64,000 nt of DNA from contig JADHPT010000005.1 in assembly GCA_016778305.1 (NCBI GenBank), forward strand, positions 42,566-106,565, given 5' to 3'. Positions within the stretch are counted from its first letter, which is position 1. Each line of letters starts with the position of its first letter. A program made the translations under genes and the position numbers. Source of the DNA: Candidatus Poseidonia sp. (GTDB lineage Archaea > Thermoplasmatota > Poseidoniia > Poseidoniales > Poseidoniaceae). Shown one piece after another: positions 62,222-64,000 of the stretch. Under the pieces are notes generated by a model, which saw nothing but the letters and a program-made list of their open reading frames with translations, did not search any database and was not told the origin of the DNA.

Positions 62222-62518
62222 TCAAGGGGATGGCTCCGGTTTCTCCTGGTTCATGCCCGCTTTCTGGTCGAGGTATACAATCAGCATTGAAACAAGCAAA
62301 AACAGCGGAATACCGGCGATTAACGCCCACACGCCGATACTCAAGCCTTGAATGCGCAGGTCGTCAAAAATCTCTCCAATCAGAATAACGGCGACGACCA
62401 GAAGAACCCGAAGCAAGAGCATAACAGGTCGGACAGAATGCCAAATCGCCTCGGCTTCGCCGCGTTGATCTGGTTGGTCAAGGTCAACCAACCGTTGCCC
62501 CAGTGACCGACCCGCCAT
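62222..62518 (-). CDS. Small membrane protein
   Basis: A 98-aa protein with two membrane helices (VMLLLRVLLVVAVILIGEIF and LSIGVWALIAGIPLFLLVSMLIVYLDQ), a polar N terminus (MAGRSLGQRLVDLDQPDQRGEAEAIWHS) and a charged C terminus. I do not recognise the family. It lies between the second glycosyltransferase and the anchor V protein, all on the minus strand. Confidence 0.65.
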   Translation of the reverse strand: MAGRSLGQRLVDLDQPDQRGEAEAIWHSVRPVMLLLRVLLVVAVILIGEIFDDLRIQGLSIGVWALIAGIPLFLLVSMLIVYLDQKAGMNQEKPEPSP

Positions 62519-62583
62519 GTCGTGCTTTTACGCGTCAGCAGTCATAGAGATTGGCCTCCTTGGCGAATCGATGAGGTTGGTTT

Positions 62584-63747
62584 TCACGCCGTACGAATGC
62601 GGTCGTCAATTTGTGCACCTTCGCCAGCACGGCCTCCGGTACGACGAACTTCTCGCCAGGCTTTGATGACGCCTTGCCCGTATGCCCACTGGGCCAAAAA
62701 GACGAAGAGAGGCGCCAAAAATACCGTGCCCAATGACCGGTGCGGTGATGTTCCAATCGCTGCCCCGAGCCATGAAAGTGCGATGTAGAAGCTCACCAGT
62801 CCCAAGGGGATGTGGAAGGCAACACGTGCAAGGTCCCATTCGCCTGAAAGACTGAACCATAGGTCGGCCTCAGCGCCGCCCGAGAGACCCCCCAGGAGCA
62901 TGGCGGTAAGTGCGATGACCACGATTGGCGGGAAGAAGCCGATGGCTGTGTGCGACCAGGTGGCGATTTCAGGCCAACGCTTGTTGGCAACCATCCGAGT
63001 GTAGCCGTAATTTCGCATTTGCTTCATGTAGGGCTTGAAGGGGCGGCGGCGGCGATGTGGCATCACGTTGGAAGGGTCGATGAAGAGTTTGTGTCCAGCA
63101 CGTTGTATCTTGGCGTCCAATACCACATCTTCTGCGCCAATGCATCCTTCTTCAAAGAAGCCTACTTCTCGCAGGTTGGCCATGCGATGGGCGCAATTGA
63201 CGCCGGGGTTGTGCGTGATCGGGACGAGTTCTCCCTTGGGTTGGGCACCGTAGCGCGTGCCTGCGGTCATGAATTTGGTGCAAAAGGCCACGTCGGCACA
63301 TTTCGCACCGAAGGGGTCGTCGTCGGGAGCAAAATTGGGTCCGCCCACGGCCCCAACTTCGGGGTTGTCAAACCAGCGAATGAGTTTCTCAACCCAGTCC
63401 AGCGGCGGCACGGTATCATCGTCCGTGAAGAGCACCAGGTCGTGGTCCATTTGCTTGAGGGCGAAATTACAGGCGTCGGCACGGTTGCGAGATGGGTCTT
63501 CAATCCACGTAGCACCGTGTTTTTCACACACGGCTTTGGTGTGGTCTTTGGATTTGGAGTCGGAAATAACGATTTCAAAATGCGGATAGGTTTGCATTCC
63601 CAGTCGTTCAAGAACGATGTCCAATTCATCCGCATTGTTGATGGTTGGAATCAATACAGCCGCTTTGTACGGCGTCCCGTCAGCCTTGGAAAGAACCGGA
63701 ACGGCCTGCGTGGAGTCGCCCATACCTGTCCCAGACGCCCGCCTCAT
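62584..63747 (-). CDS. Glycosyltransferase family 2, membrane-bound
   Basis: A 387-aa GT-A enzyme. AAVLIPTINNADELDIVLERLGMQTYPHFEIVISDSKSKD is the nucleotide-sugar site, HDLVLFTDDDTVPPLDW the DxD-type metal site, and CAHRMANLREVGFFEEGCIGAEDVVLDAKIQRAG the catalytic (G)xED segment. Helices near the C terminus (AIGFFPPIVVIALTAMLLGGL, IPLGLVSFYIALSWLGAAIG, LGTVFLAPLFVFLAQWAYG) place it in the membrane. It probably builds surface glycans. The start at 63747 or the Met eight codons later (63723) are both possible. Confidence 0.9.
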   Translation of the reverse strand: MRRASGTGMGDSTQAVPVLSKADGTPYKAAVLIPTINNADELDIVLERLGMQTYPHFEIVISDSKSKDHTKAVCEKHGATWIEDPSRNRADACNFALKQMDHDLVLFTDDDTVPPLDWVEKLIRWFDNPEVGAVGGPNFAPDDDPFGAKCADVAFCTKFMTAGTRYGAQPKGELVPITHNPGVNCAHRMANLREVGFFEEGCIGAEDVVLDAKIQRAGHKLFIDPSNVMPHRRRRPFKPYMKQMRNYGYTRMVANKRWPEIATWSHTAIGFFPPIVVIALTAMLLGGLSGGAEADLWFSLSGEWDLARVAFHIPLGLVSFYIALSWLGAAIGTSPHRSLGTVFLAPLFVFLAQWAYGQGVIKAWREVRRTGGRAGEGAQIDDRIRTA

Positions 63748-63768
63748 AAGAAATCAAGGGCAGAAATT

Positions 63769-64000
63769 TCATTCAGCAGGAACGCCATAGGTGGTGTCGA
63801 TGGTCCTACCTTGACGGGTGTCCGTGATGGTTACATCGATGGTGCAGTCGCCTGAGCAGATGTCTGTACCGGTTTCCACGATGGTCACACCGTCACCGAC
63901 GGACCAAACTTGGTCGTCAGTTGTTCCAAACTCGACGAGGCCGCAAACGCCGCCAGATCCGCCAGGGTTGTCACATGTTACGGGTGCTGCGCCGTCAACG
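63769..64000 (-). CDS. 3' end of an unidentified gene (cut by window edge)
   Basis: Translating the minus strand from the edge gives an open frame of about 76 codons to a TGA at 63769: VDGAAPVTCDNPGGSGGVCGLVEFGTTDDQVWSVGDGVTIVETGTDICSGDCTIDVTITDTRQGRTIDTTYGVPAE. It is absent from the ORF track because its start is outside. Four Cys and a Gly/Thr/Asp-rich beta composition suggest an extracellular protein, consistent with the neighbouring surface-protein genes. No further assignment is possible. Confidence 0.6.
   Translation of the reverse strand, partial: VDGAAPVTCDNPGGSGGVCGLVEFGTTDDQVWSVGDGVTIVETGTDICSGDCTIDVTITDTRQGRTIDTTYGVPAE

Overview
The window reads as a dense archaeal chromosome segment, most likely a Marine Group II euryarchaeon (Candidatus Poseidoniales, Thermoplasmatota). 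This rests on an Orc1/Cdc6 replication initiator, CDP-archaeol synthase, archaeal class I aldolase, a Bat-type HTH_10 regulator, a fused archaeal PPAT / GTP-dependent dephospho-CoA kinase and a TBP-fold protein, mixed with bacterial-looking lipid genes and very large surface proteins with calcium-binding and Ig-like repeats. The taxonomic call is inference from gene content; no search was run. Genes are tightly packed on both strands, and most good starts have a GAGGTGA-like Shine-Dalgarno site.

Layout. 1-5.8 kb (minus strand): 3-hydroxyacyl-CoA dehydrogenase (cut by the window edge), EamA transporter, an unknown protein, a BoxB-like di-iron oxygenase, a Bat-type regulator, GlpX, MoaC and MoaE. 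5.8-9 kb (plus): FAD oxidoreductase, enoyl-CoA hydratase, archaeal FBP aldolase. 9-15.4 kb: two winged-helix proteins, a gene-free stretch that looks like a structured RNA, the CoA-biosynthesis fusion, a glycosyltransferase and a membrane protein. 15.4-26.2 kb: Orc1/Cdc6 with a possible origin, MBL hydrolase, CysJ-like flavin reductase, SLOG protein, sterol-desaturase-family protein, biotin carboxylase, PfkB kinase, a membrane protein, a SelB-like pseudo-GTPase and a thioesterase. 26.3-35.5 kb: a 1946-aa surface protein, an unknown gene, a TBP-like protein, a TatD-like hydrolase and a second surface protein.

35.6-46.0 kb holds the centrepiece: a three-gene plus-strand operon of FabI-like enoyl reductase, a 2934-aa megasynthase (KS-MAT-degenerate ACP-KS-ACP-ACP-ACP-KR-DH) and an Sfp-type phosphopantetheinyl transferase. 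Together these supply every activity for a full fatty-acyl elongation cycle in an archaeon. All three tandem ACPs carry Thr where the phosphopantetheine-bearing Ser is expected. A perfect 18-bp palindrome precedes the operon.

46-64 kb: MerT-like membrane protein, membrane-anchored alpha/beta hydrolase, M28 peptidase lipoprotein, CDP-archaeol synthase, tRNA-Gly(UCC), a giant subtilase with 15 TSP3-like repeats, an ABC exporter, a three-gene set of membrane/secreted proteins with atypical heme-c-like motifs (CxxxCH and CxCH), a small membrane protein, a second glycosyltransferase and the 3' end of a further gene.

How the genes fit together: peptidases and surface proteins suggest a heterotroph degrading protein and polymers. 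The acyl-CoA genes (hydratase, hydroxyacyl-CoA dehydrogenase, thioesterase, BoxB-like oxygenase) suggest catabolism of acyl or aromatic CoA thioesters. GlpX and FBP aldolase indicate gluconeogenesis. CarS and possibly the FAD reductase serve archaeal ether lipids, alongside a separate fatty-acyl or polyketide synthase.
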